Assembly (NCBI GenBank): GCA_005406025.1
Contig: BGZK01001583.1
Coordinates: 62,001 to 126,000, forward strand
DNA length: 64,000 bases
Source: Eumeta japonica
Taxonomy: Eukaryota; Arthropoda; Insecta; Lepidoptera; Psychidae
Direction of reading: 5' to 3'
The notes beneath the pieces are model-generated. The model searched no databases. It saw only the letters and a program-made list of their open reading frames with translations, and was not told the DNA's origin. The position numbers were made by a program, and so were the translations under genes. Below, piece by piece: positions 48,376 to 61,135 of this stretch (its first letter is position 1; each line of letters starts with the position of its first letter).

Positions 48376-50437
48376 CTTTTTCCTGAAAATTCCAAAAAAA
48401 GGTTTTATGTATTTAATACAAACACTTATTGCTATTATTTTATAGGACACACTGGTAGGATTTTTTTTTATCAACATTTACACACAATGAAAAGGCCCAT
48501 ATTTCTTATATTGAAATTAAATAAAAGATAATTTAAAAATTCTATTTTCTATTTCTCATGTGGGATATTTTATACACAAAAAGTAAGAAAAATTAAAAAT
48601 AATTATTATATATGTATAGATACATATAGAATAAAAATAAAGAAGATAATTAATAATTAAATGAACACATTTGCTAAGTCTTCAAGAAAGCATTAAATTT
48701 ACTTATCTATACTTCTATCTATCTTCATATATATATCTATCTATACATATATAATGAAAATAGGTTGTCTTTGTTCGCCAATCACGTAAAAACTACTGAA
48801 CGTATAAACATGGGACTGGGACCATTCGATGCGAAATGATTTGTAGATGGTTCTAGGCTACTCATTTTTCGTTTTCTTAAATCCTTCACCATTTTATTTA
48901 TAATAAAATTACCCAGCGAAGTGGCGGGTCAGCTAGTGTACATATATGTACATCATTTAAAAAGAAATGAAGTTGAAAAGCATCCTCGCATTTATTATGC
49001 TATTGTAGCTGAGAATATGCACATCAGTGACACTCAGACAGACATATTTAAATATTACATTTTACACAAGTTTTTTTAGTTTGCATAACTACACCTACAC
49101 AGTTGACACATGTATTTATTACAATGGCTAATAATTAGTAGGATTGATTGAGAACCCCAATAAACATTTAGTATGGGTTTATTAAACCTTACATCATTAC
49201 AATTTCTACTATAAAGTATAGAATAATTTCTACTATAATGTATTTACTTGGAAAAGGATTGTTTTCAAATGTATCTATATACATATCTTCTTTAGAAAAT
49301 AAGACAAAAAATATATCTAAACATTGTTTTATTTAACGCCACTTAAGTAGACTTTTGAGGTAATTACATTGTTACCAAATGACACTACATAACATATACT
49401 AAAGATGACTCTATACATGTTATTAATATATCTAAATATTAACTTTTGAAATGAATATAAACAACTATTTTCATGGAAAATATTATTTTTCCACAGCAAA
49501 ATCGAAAACACCATCCATACATTGCCCAGTTACTACTACTAATATTATTAGAGAGTAACTTCAGCGTTCGTGTTGGCTTTGGCTTGATTTTTTCTGTTGA
49601 AAAGAGTAAAGGCAAATGTTTGCATCAAATTCAAGAACTACAACAGTTAATATTGCACTCAGAAGAATGCACATATATATTCAAATTTATCATACGGCAT
49701 GTTTTAATACATGAATAAAATATGTAGTACAAATATAGCCAATTGACTATGGAAGACTTAATTAAGACGTAATTGGTCGGTTTGATAGCTACAATATTTG
49801 TTTACCTTGTCAATTTTACCAATATTTACCTTGACAATTGAACATTCTACGAACCAAACATCGAATATTATGAAATTTTAAATGTAACTATTATTTTGGA
49901 AAAATTTAAAATTTTATTTTATAATACAAAATCGGAAAATAACGTATAAATCGGACCAAATGTTATATTCAAAATCAAACTTTTAATATACTTTAAAATA
50001 TGTAATTAAAAAAAACATTTAGAAACATTATTTAAAATTATAATGCATAGTCCTTAATTTAAAAGTTGTTTACTAAACACCGATTAATTGTGCGATGTAA
50101 AACAAAGATGATATCAAAATACTTTCTTTTAATCATATTATTTAATTGCAACTCATTTAATTAATGATCCGTGAAAACGATCTAACAAAGAAAATCCGAA
50201 TTATATTTTTTAGTATTATCGGCCACTAAGCGCGATTTACACATTATTCCATTTAAAAATTAGTCTGTTGTAAACAGTGGTGGGTCGGCCATTTTCTGGT
50301 ACGACGGAGAATATAGGTCTGTTATTTTAAAGTTCTATTACTATATTAAAAATTGATTAAAACACGCTAAAATATGTTCAGACGCAAGTTTACAATGTAT
50401 ATTACAAAATGATACGTAATTAAACTAGATAACTAAC
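48376..50437. other. presumed KANSL2 5' intron
   Basis: AT-rich; contains the Helitron-type fragment at 48755-48937. It lies between the presumed non-coding exon and the ATG exon. Confidence 0.4.
48755..48937 (+). mobile_element. Helitron-type non-autonomous element, 3' part
   Basis: TTCGCCAATCACGTAAAAAC near the start and CCCAGCGAAGTGGCGGGTCA ending GCTAGT at the right edge. This is the usual 3' end (hairpin then CTAG before T) of short moth Helitrons. No coding capacity; the left border is uncertain. Confidence 0.65.
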
Positions 50438-50540
50438 CTGTTTTTGTGGTAGATCACTATTTATTCAGAGAACAATCACGTTAACACTCAAGTTTTATAA
50501 TGGCGTCCGTGTGAATTTCGTTATTACGTATTGCAAACGA
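50438..50540 (-). other. KANSL2: probable KANSL2 5' non-coding exon
   Basis: The sequence ends in CACAAAAACAG at a consensus GTTAGT donor (50437-50436 on the complement), the only strong donor upstream of the acceptor that precedes the KANSL2 ATG. The right border (transcription start) is an estimate. Confidence 0.4.
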
Positions 50541-50787
50541 TAAGTACTAAAATAAATTCATAATTTCGTTCACAGGAAGACTATTTAAAATTAAATTATT
50601 TTTCTGTTTACGTTTTGTACAGTAATGTTGTAATATGGTGTTTTAAAGTGTTTATTATTGTCTCAAATGTTAACGTGGTTTACATCCGGCGGCCGCTTCG
50701 ATAGCGCTGTTTCTTTCCCACTCACGCATTTAGACGGAGCCCAACTTTCCGTCGTGCCTTGCGGACAGTCATTGAAACATCCGTTCA
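50441..50787. promoter_or_regulatory. shared KANSL2/CycT promoter region
   Basis: The two genes diverge here, with the CycT ATG at 50788 and the presumed KANSL2 first exon at about 50440-50540. No TATA box is obvious. CpG content rises from about 50690 and again in CycT intron 1 (51110-51470). Confidence 0.45.
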
Positions 50788-50930
50788 ATGGCTGGGCAAG
50801 AAAAATGGTATTTTACAAGAGAACAGTTAATGAATTCGCCGAGCAGAAAATGCGGTTTAGATGCAGATAAAGAATTGGCATATCGGCAGCAAGCCGCCAA
50901 TTTAATACAGGATATGGGGAGGCTTCAAGT
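50788..50930 (+). CDS. CycT: CycT exon 1
   Basis: ATG to GT of a split Val codon at donor GTATCC; the next exon's first base completes it to give LQVSQLC. The exon is open but lacks one codon of the family motif DMGQRL (it reads DMGRL). A longer ORF from ATG 50658 is in another frame and is rejected. Confidence 0.92.
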
Positions 50931-53900
50931 GTATCCTTTTCAACCGAGTGATCGTTTTACGAGTAATGTTTTGTCGAGTCATGTGTACAAAATTACGTTT
51001 TGGCGCTAATTCTGAGTGTTTTGTTTGTGAAAACTAGTGTTAAAATCTCGTATTCATTACAGTCTAAAACGGAACGTGTTCCATCGCGATTTTTCGTCAA
51101 AAATATGATGAAATAGGATTATGTGATCGGCGTCCGTGTTTTGCACTTTCGCTTTGCGGCCTGGGATTTCCGAAGGGTGAGAGCTTTTATTGTTATATAT
51201 AAGAAGAATATCGTATCACAGTACGATATTATGTATTTATTCGCTTTTAAAGCGAAAACGCATGTATTAGGTTATAGTCGTATGGGATGGCGTGGTTTGT
51301 AGGTCAGTGCTCTCACAGCTGGGGCGAGACGTGGGCACTTACGTCGTTCGGTGATCGACCCGCCCGTTCCGCCGCTAAAATTACACGCCATTAGGTCCGT
51401 TTTCGCGTTGAATTTGCGCAGCGGCGATTCCGAGAAAACGACTTATCGCGCTTTCCTTGTATGACTAATGAAAACAAACATATATACACTTAAAATACAT
51501 ATGTACGATTTACTAGTGTTCGTACTAGATTGTTTTCAAGGTCAATAAAATTATCAATGATTTGGTAATAAAATCTTTACATTATTATAAGTAGCAAATT
51601 CGACGTGCACGTTATAAAAAGTACATTGCCTACATGTGCAATTTTTTTCGTCACTGTCCACTTTCAACACCACCTTTGAAATTTGTGCCGAATTGACTTA
51701 CATCTGTATAAATTTTCGAATATGTATTTGAATATAATGTAATTCATCAAATATGACAAACATTATGACATATATACGGACTAGCTCATGGAAAGTAATT
51801 TTATCGATTTTAGGATATTTAATTATGTATATATTGCAATATCGAATTGCACAAGGTGTGATAATATGATGCATATAGCTAATGATAGTTGTACTAGGAG
51901 TTAGCGGCATTGAAGAGGTACAATTTCAAACATTTTAGATGCAGCTTCTATAACATGTATTTCGACTTTTGTTATAAATTGATGACTTCTCATTAATTTT
52001 GTAGTGAATAGGGGTCAGCATTCGGAGTCTATGATATTTTGGAGTTCTATTTACTGGCAAGATGGTATTTTCGGTTATGCTAAATGTAATGTAAAGCTTA
52101 ATCTAATTATTAAAAAAATGATGTAAGTTATTGAACGCATAAAATAGGTTAATTCCATTGACTTTTTTTCAATATTCACATAACATGTCATATGCTAGTG
52201 TAGTGGTTACCTGGTATATTGTTTTGTCTTGTATTTTCACCAATATGATATGAAAAATATCAATATAATAACTAAGAGTCACTTTAATTTGAGTTAATTA
52301 ATTGTATAAGTTGCATAACGATATGAAACGGATTACCAATAAATTTACAGATCTTATAATAATATACAAGATTACCAAGAAATGCTTCGGTACTAATTTA
52401 CTTGTTTTGGAAAAAAATCTCGAACTTTGTATCTTTATTGTAATTTTCAATTAGGGATAGTGGTGTGGAATATGCAGCAGGGCTAGACAAATGACTTTCT
52501 CTATCGGATAAGTTCATAGAACAGAAATTTAAATGTACAGGATTGACATTAGCTAACGAAATGTCGACTGTCAATTAACATCAATTCCATACATTTATAT
52601 TTCTGTTCTACAAGTGTATACCACTATAGAAATTCACTCGTCTAGCCTGTAGGGCTTAAGCTGTAAAAATTTTGAAAAATACATATCCTGCAAATGCCAC
52701 ATGAACGCTTTTCAATGAGGACTCGCCACTCTGTTCTTCTTACATTGGCCCGAGTTTTATTGCCTTACTACTAATTATTACTATATGTAAACGGTAGTGA
52801 GGTGATTGTATCATTCGGAGGTGTAGGTTTGAAATGAAGCCTGTACCAATGAGTTTATTTGAACTGAAAATACTTTTGTTTACTCAACAATACTACTTGC
52901 TGACAGTGAAATAGTATTGGTATAGATCAGTATCAATATCCATATCCTGATATGATGGGTTTGCAATTCGTCTGATGTTTTATCTAATTATGTAAAACAA
53001 AGTATTCAATATCAGGATTTCCCATATCGGTAACAAGGCCATGAGTAATATAAACAAAGTAATAATAATTATAAAGTCAGTAATTAAAAAAAAAACAAAA
53101 CACTTTGTTATTGGTGATAAAAGCTAACTAAACAAGTCTAACAGCTCACATATTTCTATATTTTGCCTTACTTATAAAATTTTTGTGACATTGGAACTAA
53201 CCTTCTAATCTATTTGATTTCTTTTTATTTGTATTTTGTTAGATCTTGGTTTTCTTTATTTTCTAAGGAGCTCACAGAAATGTATGCTTAACAATATAAA
53301 GGGAATGTGCATTTGTAAGTTACCAGCTTTGCCTGCTCTGTCCATGGAAATACAAATAATTGTAATTTTTTATATCAAGCAAAGTTGCTATCATCGATAC
53401 AAATCCCATTCCGTTTTTGATTTAAGGTCCGATTTTACAGTTATTATTGATTCGTGTTATTCTCTATTCCAATCCCAAACGTGCTAACTCTCTCAATTAA
53501 AATACTGATCCCGACAAGGATATTGATTCCAGTTTCTAATGAATTATTACACAGACACATATTAGAGGGAGATATAAAATATTAATGCATATAATCCAGA
53601 AAATATTCTATTTGGTTGCTAAGTTTCATTTAAATCCATCCAGCTGTTTATACGTGATTAAGTTACAAACAGTCAAACATAGAGACAAATAATCACTTTT
53701 GTAATATTGTAATATTGGGATATAATACTGAAAAAGACGTAGTGTAAAAACGCCATAATTCATTTTAATATACATTGAATTTCTTGTCATTAATCTATAG
53801 TTATTAATCATATAACTACAATTCGATTGTATTATATTATTTGGCACTGTTCTTACTTTTTGCTTCTATTTCAACCTATCACACCATATCTTACTCTCCC

Positions 53901-56900
53901 ATAGCCCTCTCAATCCTCAACGCCTACTCTAACACCGCTCCTTCTCTAAACAAAGCAAACAATAAGTATAGCCGACAAAATAAAATAAATGACTATTAAT
54001 TTTTTTAGTTATAAGCAGTGATAAATATAAATATCCAAAAATAATGATTAACCTATATTTTGTGTACCATTTAATTATATCAGTTTTCCAAATTTTATTA
54101 ATATTGGTTGTCATTGTTGAGCTATAAGTAGACATACAGACAAACAGACTGAAAGATAAACATATAATGACATATATGAAAAAATGGTGTGCTCTATTAG
54201 TACACTTCGAGTTCATTTAACTACTATCGAGCCATGAAAAACCATACAAATGAACCTACAGACAGACAAACAAAAGTAGGCTGTGTCCTTCCGGGACTTT
54301 AGACTATTTCCATAACGAATTGCATCTAAACAGGTTCAGGGTTTATGCATGAAGAGGTAACGGACAGACACACTTTCAATTTATAATATTAGTATGGATT
54401 TATTATTTATGCACACCTAATAAATGTGAGTCACCTTATTGTTGCAGAATGTTTATGCGAGCGTTTATACACGCAACTGGATAACCTTGAAAGTGATATT
54501 TAAAGTTTTAGAATTAAGATTGTTTCCATATTTGATATTCATTTTACATAACCGCATAATCGTTTTGTTTATAGCAGTATTTGTGTATATATTTATTTCT
54601 GATTGATCTGAAAATTGGTATTATTGTTGCTACAAATAGCTATATATTTTCATAATTTAATATTTTATCTACCATTTGAATTTGTTTTGTGAAGGATGCG
54701 AAATCAGTTTTTACTAGTTATGTTTTAGTTTAAGATCATTGGTGACTTAAACAAGCTTAAGAAATTTTACAAAAAAACAATCTTCTTGTTAACATAATAA
54801 ATAATGTATCTAATTAATGAATTAGAATCATTAGTAAATTATTATGTCTTGTTTATTAATGAGTTTAATTTTTTTTCATAATTAGATAATTACTTGAAAT
54901 GATTTACTTTTGTTTTCTAAATGATTTCATTATATGTCACAGATCACTATGAGAAAATAGTTTGTTACAATTATATTTTCTTAAACATGAGTAAGTAGCT
55001 AAAAATTGTGAATAAAAAAAAATAAAACTGTACAAAGAAATACTAAATAACTAAAAGCGTAATCAACAATTTGATAAGCGTAATAAAGCAATAAAAACAT
55101 TTTAAAGATAAAGCTACAAACCGTTCGCGAAACTAGAATAAGTTACTCCACAAATTTAATATGTAACGTAAATACATCAAGTACCTGTTGAGGATGCACC
55201 CATAATCCAATGCAGTGAATATCGCGCAATGTAATGCAATATACATTGCACTGTACAATACATGCATATTCTTTGATCAACTTTGAACTATTAATTACAT
55301 TCACAGATTTTTAAAGTGATTAACAAATTTCAAATTAAACTATTCAGCATAACACGTCTAAATTTGTATACAGAGCTATTTGCACATTTTATTAAGATCG
55401 AGAATATATATAATGTCTCCTAAACAAATTTGCCTCAATTGTTATCAAATGTGTAGTTTTTATTTCAGACACCTCACGAAATAACTGTTCCTGAATTTCT
55501 AAGCAATGCTTTAACGATCTCATTTTTTCAAATCTTTTTATGAGTTTGATTCTGTTCATACATTAAGGCCACTTGGTATAATGTATAGATTCTAAGGTTC
55601 TTTTAACAAACTTCACCCATCTTCAACTTCAAACATCTAAATCGATTTAGGCATTTAGAAATTGTAGATATATAAAAAATGTCCACACACATGAATCCTG
55701 GAAATATACAATTAATTGCTCTTTTAAAAGTCAAATAAAAGTAACTATTTGGAATTAATACATAAATACTGTTTAAAAACATATAAATTATTGTTATAAA
55801 CTTTAAGATACTTGAGTTCAAATAATTGTTGGATTATACAATATATGAATAATATTGATAGAGATTAAATTTTTTACCCATCAGTTTTCCTTAACAGTGT
55901 AATTACAGCTCTCAACTATGTATCAACACGGCGATAGTGTATATGCACAGGTTCTACGCCTTTCACTCGTTCACACAGTTCCACAGGAACACGATAGCTG
56001 CTCTGTTCCCTCGCCGCCAAGGTTAGTATTACATTTTGTATGTTGTAGCTTTTACTTGCACCACTTTCTGTGTTAAAATTAAATTCATCTACATTGCCAT
56101 TTGTAATCCTGAATCAAAACCCGGTCACTACACTAGTTCCATTGGCAATTATAAATATGATGATTCATACATTAACATATATTTTATGACTCACAATGGA
56201 TGATCCCTAAGTAATGATGAATCTTGATAATTCTTTAGTTAATAAAAGCAACCTCTCCTTTGTATAAATTAATAATAAACTAATTGTTGTAAGCAGTTCA
56301 AATAGGTCTAAACCAGTCAATTTAGAATATAAAGATTGTAAGACGTTATACCAGTAGGGTGATTAAAACTAAAAGAGCAATACTAAATAATCATTTTAAG
56401 GGTTGCCATATCACCTAATTATTATAGTTCATAGTTTGAGAGCAAAATGTACAATTTGTATTGGTTGTGTAATATATTTTATTAATTGAATCAGTTGATT
56501 GAAAACGCAATATATACACATTCATATTCAGAATTATTAAGAATATATATATTTTTGCTTATAAACCACAGAAATTGTATTTTAAATATGTTAGTAATTG
56601 AATTTTTATATCTGTACAAATATGTTTAGGTGGAGGAACAGCCCAAATTGGAATATGTGATAAAGTTTCACACATGTGCTTGCACTGGTGAGAGTCGTCG
56701 GCGTTAGACACGCGCTCTGAACATTATCAGGAACAGGTCAGTCGAAGTATTGGTTTACAGGAGCCGGAGTTCATTTGTAATCACATTGAGCATGTTGGTA
56801 TGTCAAATTATTGTGCATCTATCTACCAACCAACGGGTTATTATTTTTTATTGATAGGTTGTTTATTAAATTTTTTTCTGAGTGCAAACTTGTAAATTGA

Positions 56901-59713
56901 TTTTATGTGATTTAATTTGACTTTCTAGCTTAGTAAGTTTTTGTTGGTCAAAGAATAATTGTAGTAAACAAAAAAGGTATAAATGATCAAACTCAAATTA
57001 GCTTGACTGACTCATCATATCTTGCATTACATTATAAAAAAAAAAAATTTAAAAAATATGTAAATATCTTTTTAACATAACTTTTATTTATTATCTTTCA
57101 ACTTTTCCTTTATTATTATGATATAACAAGAATAAGTTATAGTAGGTTTATTTAATGGAGGCATTAACATATGATTAAACAACAGCGGAAAGTTGATTGA
57201 GGACCATAGATATTGTGAATTTTTATAGCTTCAATATGTTCAGTTCTAGGTTAATTCGTGCATTAAAGTTGTTGTCTCTTACAACTGTTGGTATCATCAA
57301 GCCATTTCAATGACTTTAAATGATAGATTTAATGAGACAGATCATCAAAACATATATTGTTATGAAATGTGCTGATATGCATGATATGAACTAATTTAGT
57401 ATGAAATTTTATGTATTCGTACCTAAACTGTAACAGAGTGTGATATTGTATAGTAAATATTTTTTAGGCTCAAGACCTGGTATTCAACGAGAATGTACTG
57501 CTACAGACGTTAGGTTTTGATGTTGCGGATCGACCATTCGCACCCGCTCACGTAGTAGCGTACGCGGTCACCTTGTCAAGGTGAGAGACATGACGCGTGA
57601 CGCCGAGACGACAAATGTCCGTCCGCCGCCGGTTCCTCAATTAGAATGAGGTGGAAATTTGAATTTAGAACACTGATCAAAAGGGCTGACGATTTCCATT
57701 TTGAAAGTTTACCTATAGTTTCCATTTGTTCATTTGTAAGAATAGTGTGTCCATTCAAAACTTTAGTATCAGGGAATTATGTAACAAAAATAATACAATT
57801 TTATATCACAGTTACTGGTTATATATTATCATTAAATTGGTGAAATTTATTCCTGCTAGGCAATTATTTTTCTTTAGGTTTCTCTACAGAAAGATTTTTT
57901 CCCTTAAAAATTATCATTTATTTTATAACAAATAACTTAATTATCTTCGTAATTCATATTAGATTATATAAGACCTTTGGACAAATAGAATTTTAGTGTT
58001 TGTGTAGATGCATTTAGTGAAATTCAAAAATAAGTAATGGAAAATTCTACTAAATTTATAAAAAAAAAACGGAATTGTGTGAATATTTACATTGGGAAGT
58101 AATAAATAAAAACTAAAAATATATAATTTTTTTACTAGCCTTTAAGTATCATCTATTTGTAAATGCTTAGTAAATGCATGCTAATGTGCTATATAATAAC
58201 ATTTAATTATAACAATAACATTTAATTATATTTTTAAAATGGAAACATGTTCACCTTTGTAAAATGAACCCACCACATTCTAAATGAATCTGGCACTATA
58301 TTGTTGCATTATGTCTTAAAATATCAGGGCAAAGGAAAAGCATCATGCAGTATAATATAATTGCAAAGAGGTGGAGGTATGTTATCTTAATGGTTTAATT
58401 TATTGTAATTATGTGTTAATCCCTTATCAAAGCCCTATAAAATCAATATAAAACAAAGCAAAAAATGCCAAAAAATGCACCAACCATCCGATTTATCCTT
58501 TTAAATTCTGCCACTGAACTTATTCAATTACTACATTGCACAGTAACAATAGAATTGGAATTTCTGTATTGAAAGTATTTACAGTCTTGCGATTCAAATT
58601 TGAATTTTTTCACATTTTGTAATATTACGAAAATGCCCTGCCCCCATCCTGTCTGATTTTTCAATATAAATCTTAGTACTAGATTGATTCAATTTATTTT
58701 GATTTGTGGTCAAGAACTAAAATTACAGAACAGATAGTATTAGCACGTGCAAATGAGTTAGTGATGCAGTCAGTTATTTAATATTATACATATCGTAATC
58801 AATTCAATTATTAATGTTCAATTGTAATTTGCATTGCAATATTTTTTATATTGAAATGAAAACTTATTGATTGACAGTCTCGATTGATAAATCGCACTGA
58901 GCAAAGATTGTTGTTAATGCATTTTACTTGCATGACCAATATGCCAACAACAAACAATAAATCGTTTAATAAGTGATGACAGTCCATGCCGTATCAATCA
59001 GACCACTGAAACATCAGTTGTTTAATTAACATTTCAATAAATCAAAATTAAATAGTCATTAATTGGTTGATAAGGTAAAATAAATTGAGTGATGATGTGA
59101 AAATTTATTTTATTTTTATTAAGAATTATGTTCTAATTTTGGTTGGTCCAATAAAGAATTTGTAATTGTAAACTTTAATCTTATTACATGTTTTAAACTT
59201 TTTTTAAAAACAGTTTTTGACTGGCATTTCAACTTAATGTTTCAAATATTTATATAATTCAATAACATAATTAATTTCTAAAAGGGGTAATAGAAAATAT
59301 AGGTTTTTATTATTTATATTTACTGTTTGTATTGAGTATGCAAAATTAGTTCAATTAAATATTGTCAATGAGATTTATCTTATTAGGGTAAACCCTTAAA
59401 CCATTTGTTAGTAGTGTATTATCATTGGTTAGCCAAGAGAACCTAAATTTATCCATACAATAAATAACAAGTTTTTTTTTCTTGAACCATCATAACGCCT
59501 TGAATTATCACCAGATGCCATAAAAGTGACTCACTCTAGAACGGAAATACTATGTTCCTTTTTCTGATGGTTCGTTCGCTCGATGTCACCAGCGCCGAAG
59601 GACCCTCGCACTTCATGGCGTCCAACAGCCTGCACCTGACGACCATGCCCAAAGACCGGCCCACCGTTGTCGCCCGTTTGATACACCTCGCCTCCAAATG
59701 GAGCAACTGGGCG
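50788..59713 (+). CDS. CycT: Cyclin T (P-TEFb cyclin), five exons, 3' incomplete and frame broken
   Basis: Regulatory subunit that pairs with Cdk9 to release paused RNA polymerase II in the nucleus. Exons: 50788-50930, 55909-56021, 56630-56736, 57468-57580 and 59593-59713. Family words in order: [18 protein letters not shown] and [86 protein letters not shown] and SKWSNW. Together these are the first cyclin box and the start of the second. Exons 2-5 contain frame-shifting indels and lost codons against the family, so no continuous ORF exists as given. The start is fixed by MAGQEKWYF, as in vertebrate and fly Cyclin T. The remaining 3' exons were not found in the window. Confidence 0.92.
50931..55908. 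other. CycT intron 1
   Basis: A CpG-rich promoter-proximal part (51110-51470), a MITE at 52472-52656, repeat tails at 53580-53700 and 54240-54405 (the latter ending TTTATAATATTAGTATGGAT), otherwise AT-rich with no gene. Confidence 0.55.
52472..52656. mobile_element. short MITE with long inverted repeats
   Basis: Left GGCTAGACAAATGACTTTCT..GAACAGAAATTTAAATGTA pairs with the complement of ATACATTTATATTTCTGTTC..TCACTCGTCTAGCC; arms of roughly 65 bases around a core of about 50. No coding capacity. Confidence 0.75.
55909..56021 (+). CDS. CycT: CycT exon 2, cyclin box core
   Basis: Acceptor [28 protein letters not shown] then [13 protein letters not shown] is in frame. The expected LFLAAK at the 3' border is one base off because of a surplus C in TTCCCTCGCC (about 56008-56010). 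Two residues of the usual IAxxxLF spacing are also missing. Donor AAG-GTTAGT. Confidence 0.9.
56022..56629. other. CycT intron 2, nothing seen
   Basis: AT-rich, 608 bases, no element recognised. Confidence 0.5.
56630..56736 (+). CDS. CycT: CycT exon 3
   Basis: Acceptor [18 protein letters not shown] (one residue short of VEEQPRKLEHVI) runs into a diverged HTC segment and an in-frame TAG at about 56704. One base off, [10 protein letters not shown] resumes and ends at donor GTCAGT. The family has xDTRSEAYLEQ there, so an indel lies near 56700. Confidence 0.86.
56737..57467. other. CycT intron 3, nothing seen
   Basis: AT-rich, 731 bases, no element recognised. Confidence 0.5.
57468..57580 (+). 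CDS. CycT: CycT exon 4
   Basis: Acceptor [28 protein letters not shown] is perfectly recognisable. After it the frame wanders: AHVV is in the first frame, while the closing HLVK before donor GTGAGA is two bases off. The family reads IDHPHTHVVxxxxLVK. Confidence 0.86.
57581..59592. other. CycT intron 4, nothing seen
   Basis: About 2 kb AT-rich. A short GC-rich patch at 57590-57640 just after the donor has no matching family sequence. Confidence 0.5.
59593..59713 (+). CDS. CycT: CycT exon 5, start of second cyclin box
   Basis: [13 protein letters not shown] and [18 protein letters not shown] before donor GTGAGT match the family [27 protein letters not shown], but several residues, including the usual cysteines, are lost or replaced. 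APKDLA can be read in a shifted frame just upstream, where ASKDLA is expected. The acceptor (CACCAG) is uncertain. Confidence 0.82.
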
Positions 59714-60262
59714 GTGAGTCCTTCACTTTTAAGTTACAAATAGATGACCATTTTAAGAAGTATAAGGCACGGGGTAGGACCACAAAAGCTTATATTATAC
59801 ATAAATCTATTGTTGAATGTCAATAGAGTCAGATTGCATTAATAAATTAAAAATCCTTTAAGTATTTGGCAACCAAGTGCATCTTGATGTCTTTTAACAT
59901 GTGACAATTTCCCAATGGTGGTTGTTTGTTTTTCCAGCAATAAATATTTAGATGGCGAAATATAAATATTTAAACTTTAAATTGGCATTAAATAATGGAA
60001 TACCTAGATTTTTTATCTGTTTTTCCAGGAAGACACTTGAGAAACCTAAAGAGACAAACCATATCAAAGAATTAATTGATGTTCAAAGTAATTTTCGCGA
60101 CCGACTTCCTTTTGACCTTCAGATAGAGAGCAAAATATCCGTGTGCTTGACTATTACTGAATGTGATATCTCTGAATAATTAAGATAAAGAAGTGAAACT
60201 AACGCGAGGTGTTAGGTTACAGTTACAGTATACACATATTTTTTTTTAGAAGAATAAAAAAT

Positions 60263-61135
60263 TGGGTGCGTGTACTATGTACGCGCGTGAGAAATATATT
60301 TGTTCGAAGATATACAAACGAGCCCAAACTCGATGGGTTGCGTTGTTTAATTACGGAAGTTCCATGGCCACCTTCCAGCTCCATCAATGACTACCATATA
60401 GTACCAAAGTACTCGTCAAAGACGAATCAAACGAGCCCAAACTCGGGGTTGGGTTTCGTTTAATTACGGAGTTCTTGGCCACCTTCCAGCTCCATCATCA
60501 GACTCTGGTTACCATAGTATCAAAGTACTCGTCAAGACGAATCAAACGAGCCCAAACTCGATGGGGTTCGTGTCGTAATTACGGAGTTCCTGGCCACCTT
60601 CCAGCTCCATCAACAGACCGTTCAATAGCAAAGTAGCATCGTCAAGCAAGAGATTAAAGAGCCCAAACCGATGGCGTTCGTTTAATTACGGAGTTCCTAT
60701 GGCCACCTTCCAGCTCCATCAACAGCGTGGTTGCATATAGTATCAGTAGTACGTCAAGAAGAATTAAAGAGCCCAAACTCGATGGGGTTGCGTCGTTTAA
60801 TTACGGAGTTCCCGCCGCCCTCCAGCTCCATCAACAGATCAGTTGAACGTCATAATAATTTTGCATTATCATCATATTTGTACATGCATGCAAAATTTCA
60901 TTTAAATTTAAAATAAATGTTATAAATATGAAAACAGTGATCAGAAGTGACGAGCGTACCAACATGCGCGACTATCGAGGTTCAATTTCTATTTTGTTGG
61001 TAGCTTTTTTCGAGACTTAATGAGCGGTTAGCAGACAGCTTCATACTGTTAATTTTGTGTCACAGATGCGCGCGCATCTTAAAATTTCACTCTAATCATT
61101 TTTTCATAACGCGCCTAAAGAAGTATAACTTCAAA
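60263..61135. mobile_element. nested insertion in the foldback's left arm
   Basis: The right arm of the foldback runs uninterrupted where the left arm is split, so this block came later. It begins GGGTGCGTGTACTATG, contains the minisatellite, and ends CGCGCCTAAAGAAGTATAAC followed by TTCAAAATT; AATT flanks both sides. The unit type is common in moth genomes but I cannot name it. Confidence 0.6.
60320..60845 (+). repeat. minisatellite, ~110-115 base units, nearly five copies
   Basis: Units start at GAGCCCAAA at 60320, 60433, 60548, 60659 and 60769. Each has a conserved half (CGATGGGGTTGCGT..TTAATTACGGAGTTCC..CACCTTCCAGCTCCATCA) and a variable half (ACCATAGTATCAAAGTACTC). Units differ by many 1-3 base indels. 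Confidence 0.9.

Noticed and set aside
50658..50870. Upstream ATG ORF overlapping CycT exon 1
   Set aside because: It is out of frame with MAGQEKWYF, which matches Cyclin T starts.
60320..60845. Regularly spaced repeats that could suggest a CRISPR array
   Set aside because: Units of ~112 bases are tandem and similar along their length, with no short repeat/unique spacer pattern, in a eukaryotic genome.
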